Part shown: one piece after another, positions 62,468 through 64,000 of the stretch
How positions within the stretch are numbered: the first letter of the stretch is position 1
Layout: each line of letters starts with the position of its first letter
Notes under the pieces: generated by a model
The model's input: the letters and a program-made list of their open reading frames with translations, nothing else
What the model was told of the DNA's origin: nothing
The model's database searches: none
Translations under genes and position numbers: made by a program
NCBI GenBank assembly: GCA_020740775.1
Contig: JAHEWK010000012.1
Location: 1,178,001-1,242,000 of the forward strand
Reading direction: 5' to 3'
Source of the DNA: Ilyonectria destructans
Lineage: Eukaryota; Ascomycota; Sordariomycetes; Hypocreales; Nectriaceae
Length of the DNA: 64,000 bases

Positions 62468-64000
62468 CCTGGTTGGCCTGTGGGTGTCTTTGCTGGTCTG
62501 TTCTGGATGTTCAGGGCTGGTGTGGTCTTTTCGGTTCTGGGCCGGATGGGCCTTTCTGGGGGGAGGGGGGTGTGATGTAGATTTTAAGCCTCGGCTTGGG
62601 TTGGGGTGGTGGGTGTGAGATGGGCCAAAAAAAGACAGAGAACAAAGAAAGATGCTAATCAATAATCAATGCCGAGCCTCGACGGGGTCTGTTCTTTTTT
62701 TGGGAGATTTTCTGGGGGCGTCTGGCTGCTGATGTCGGGTGGTGGTGACGTTATGAAGATTAGATACCACCAGGGTTTGCTCACATGCTGGGCTCCCGTA
62801 GGTCAGTCGGGTTGAGCCTCAGGGCACTGCCCAGGCGACGTCCCTCTCAGCGAGGCAAGGCTACACACGCAAGGCTACGGAGCGACATGGGCTAGTGATG
62901 GAGATGGGACGGCACTTTGGGGTGTGAGTGCGTGAGAGCGCAAAAGTGTGTGCCGTGCTATCTGCATCGACGCCGTACCCGCGGCCGCGGCATTCGATGG
63001 CATCGGATGGCATTGGATACCGCATCGCCATGTGCCGGGACCCGGGAAAAGAAGGGTCCTGGCCTGCCAAGTCCCATCAGTTCGGGTCTGCCGGGAACCA
63101 GTTGAACCACAAGGTCAAAGTTTAACAACTGGACGACCCCATTTACTATTCCACGACCGGGGACCAGGATTGGGGGGGAGCGGAACGGTAGTTGTCAACT
63201 CCCCGCCTACCCGTCGGAGTTTGTTGGTAATGCGTAAAAAACCATGGCATGCTTGGTCATTTCATTCGCCGGCCGCTGTAGAAAATCAACACCCGGCGAG
63301 ATCCGCGGTCGCCGACTTCAGGTGGTCAGGTGAGCGTCTGGTGGCCGAGATGCCCACCGACTAACTTAGAGCCCACAGAGACCGAAGCCTAGACTCTAGG
63401 CTGCACATAACGCACTTACTCGGGACCCCGACGACAGCGGGACAGTGGGAACAACCCAGCCATCGCGGCCGTTTGTTTCAGCGGAGAACCACAGACGCTG
63501 CGGAGTTTTAGGCTTCATCTTTTTTTTTTCTTCCTTCTCAATCTGTTTCACTCCCTCTAGCTTCCCTTGGCTGGTCTGGCGGACGGGATTTGCAGGCCGT
63601 CTTGGCGCCCGCGACGCCGACGGAGTTTGCCCAGGAAAAACACCTCAGCCAATTCCCGGGGGCCCGTTCGGCGGTTTCCATCGGCGCCGAAGCATTAGGG
63701 AGGTCCGCTGCCCGGTTCTGGAATCTCGACCGAGACTTGTCGACAGGTTTTTTTGTTTTTTATTTTTGTTTCTTAATTACTGGAGCAGCTCGGTGACTTG
63801 TATATGTAAACGTGGGGCGCACGGCACATGTCAAATCGTCATCGTGGGAGCGGGAAGCAAGATCACCACATGGCGTGGTGACGAATGGCGATGCGAATTA
63901 GCGCAGGGACGCTGGGAGGACGCGCCACCCCACCGCACGGGCTTGTGCGACGACGCACGACGGGGTTTGGGCAACGGAGTTCAGACGGAGTTCAAGCGAA
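62468..64000. other. Upstream region of Pelota; no gene seen to the window edge
   Basis: 1.5 kb. Short overlapping frames on the plus strand (62861-63364 and 63590-63796) lack motifs. A pyrimidine tract at about 63518-63580 on the plus strand might mark the promoter or leader of a gene starting beyond the right edge. No RNA gene seen. Confidence 0.4.

Overview
The window looks like nuclear DNA of a filamentous ascomycete, most likely a Sordariomycete. Genes carry short introns (about 50-130 nt) with GT..AG ends and CTAAC/CTGAC branch sites. Characteristic fungal families are present: a HET-domain protein, a Zn2Cys6 regulator, a fungal CorA-like protein, a DUF6536-type membrane protein and Prp19. 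A Ty3/gypsy element has been mutated in the manner of repeat-induced point mutation (RIP). All spliced models below were built by hand by matching splice sites and reading-frame phase.

Layout. Positions 1-15,300 are sparse accessory DNA: a partial gene at the left edge, an SDR reductase, a CorA-like protein, an intron-containing tRNA-Lys, a HET protein, an aminoglycoside-phosphotransferase-like kinase, a tiny two-exon cysteine-rich protein and a cysteine-rich single-span surface protein. Positions 15,700-16,800 hold degenerate acidic-repeat DNA, a (GGGA)n purine tract and a (TTTA)n microsatellite. Positions 16,891-24,621 are one dead LTR retrotransposon (402-bp LTRs, coding strand minus) made very AT-rich. 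Positions 26,136-32,847 carry a sugar-type MFS transporter, a second SDR and a divergent Zn2Cys6 regulator, which could form a small co-regulated catabolic module. Positions 33,400-36,100 are a patch of gene debris (helicase remnant, paralogous fragments, a 181-aa ORF). Next come a DUF6536 membrane protein with a duplicated exon, a hypothetical protein and a peroxisomal-type acyl-CoA thioesterase.

From about 45,500 to the right edge the sequence turns GC-richer and holds conserved genes: a HAM1-like protein, a conserved nuclear-looking protein, OHCU decarboxylase (purine catabolism), Prp19 (splicing), a SUMO-interacting RING protein, a charged coiled-coil protein, an aldo-keto reductase and Pelota/Dom34 (ribosome rescue). 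The window therefore appears to span an accessory-to-core boundary.

Most interesting points: LTR copies mutated in complementary halves, so RIP fades toward the outer edges of the element; a duplicated, frame-neutral exon in the DUF6536 gene; a 59-residue CxxC protein visible only after splicing; a HET gene with a long open frame beyond its stop; and the transporter-reductase-regulator module.
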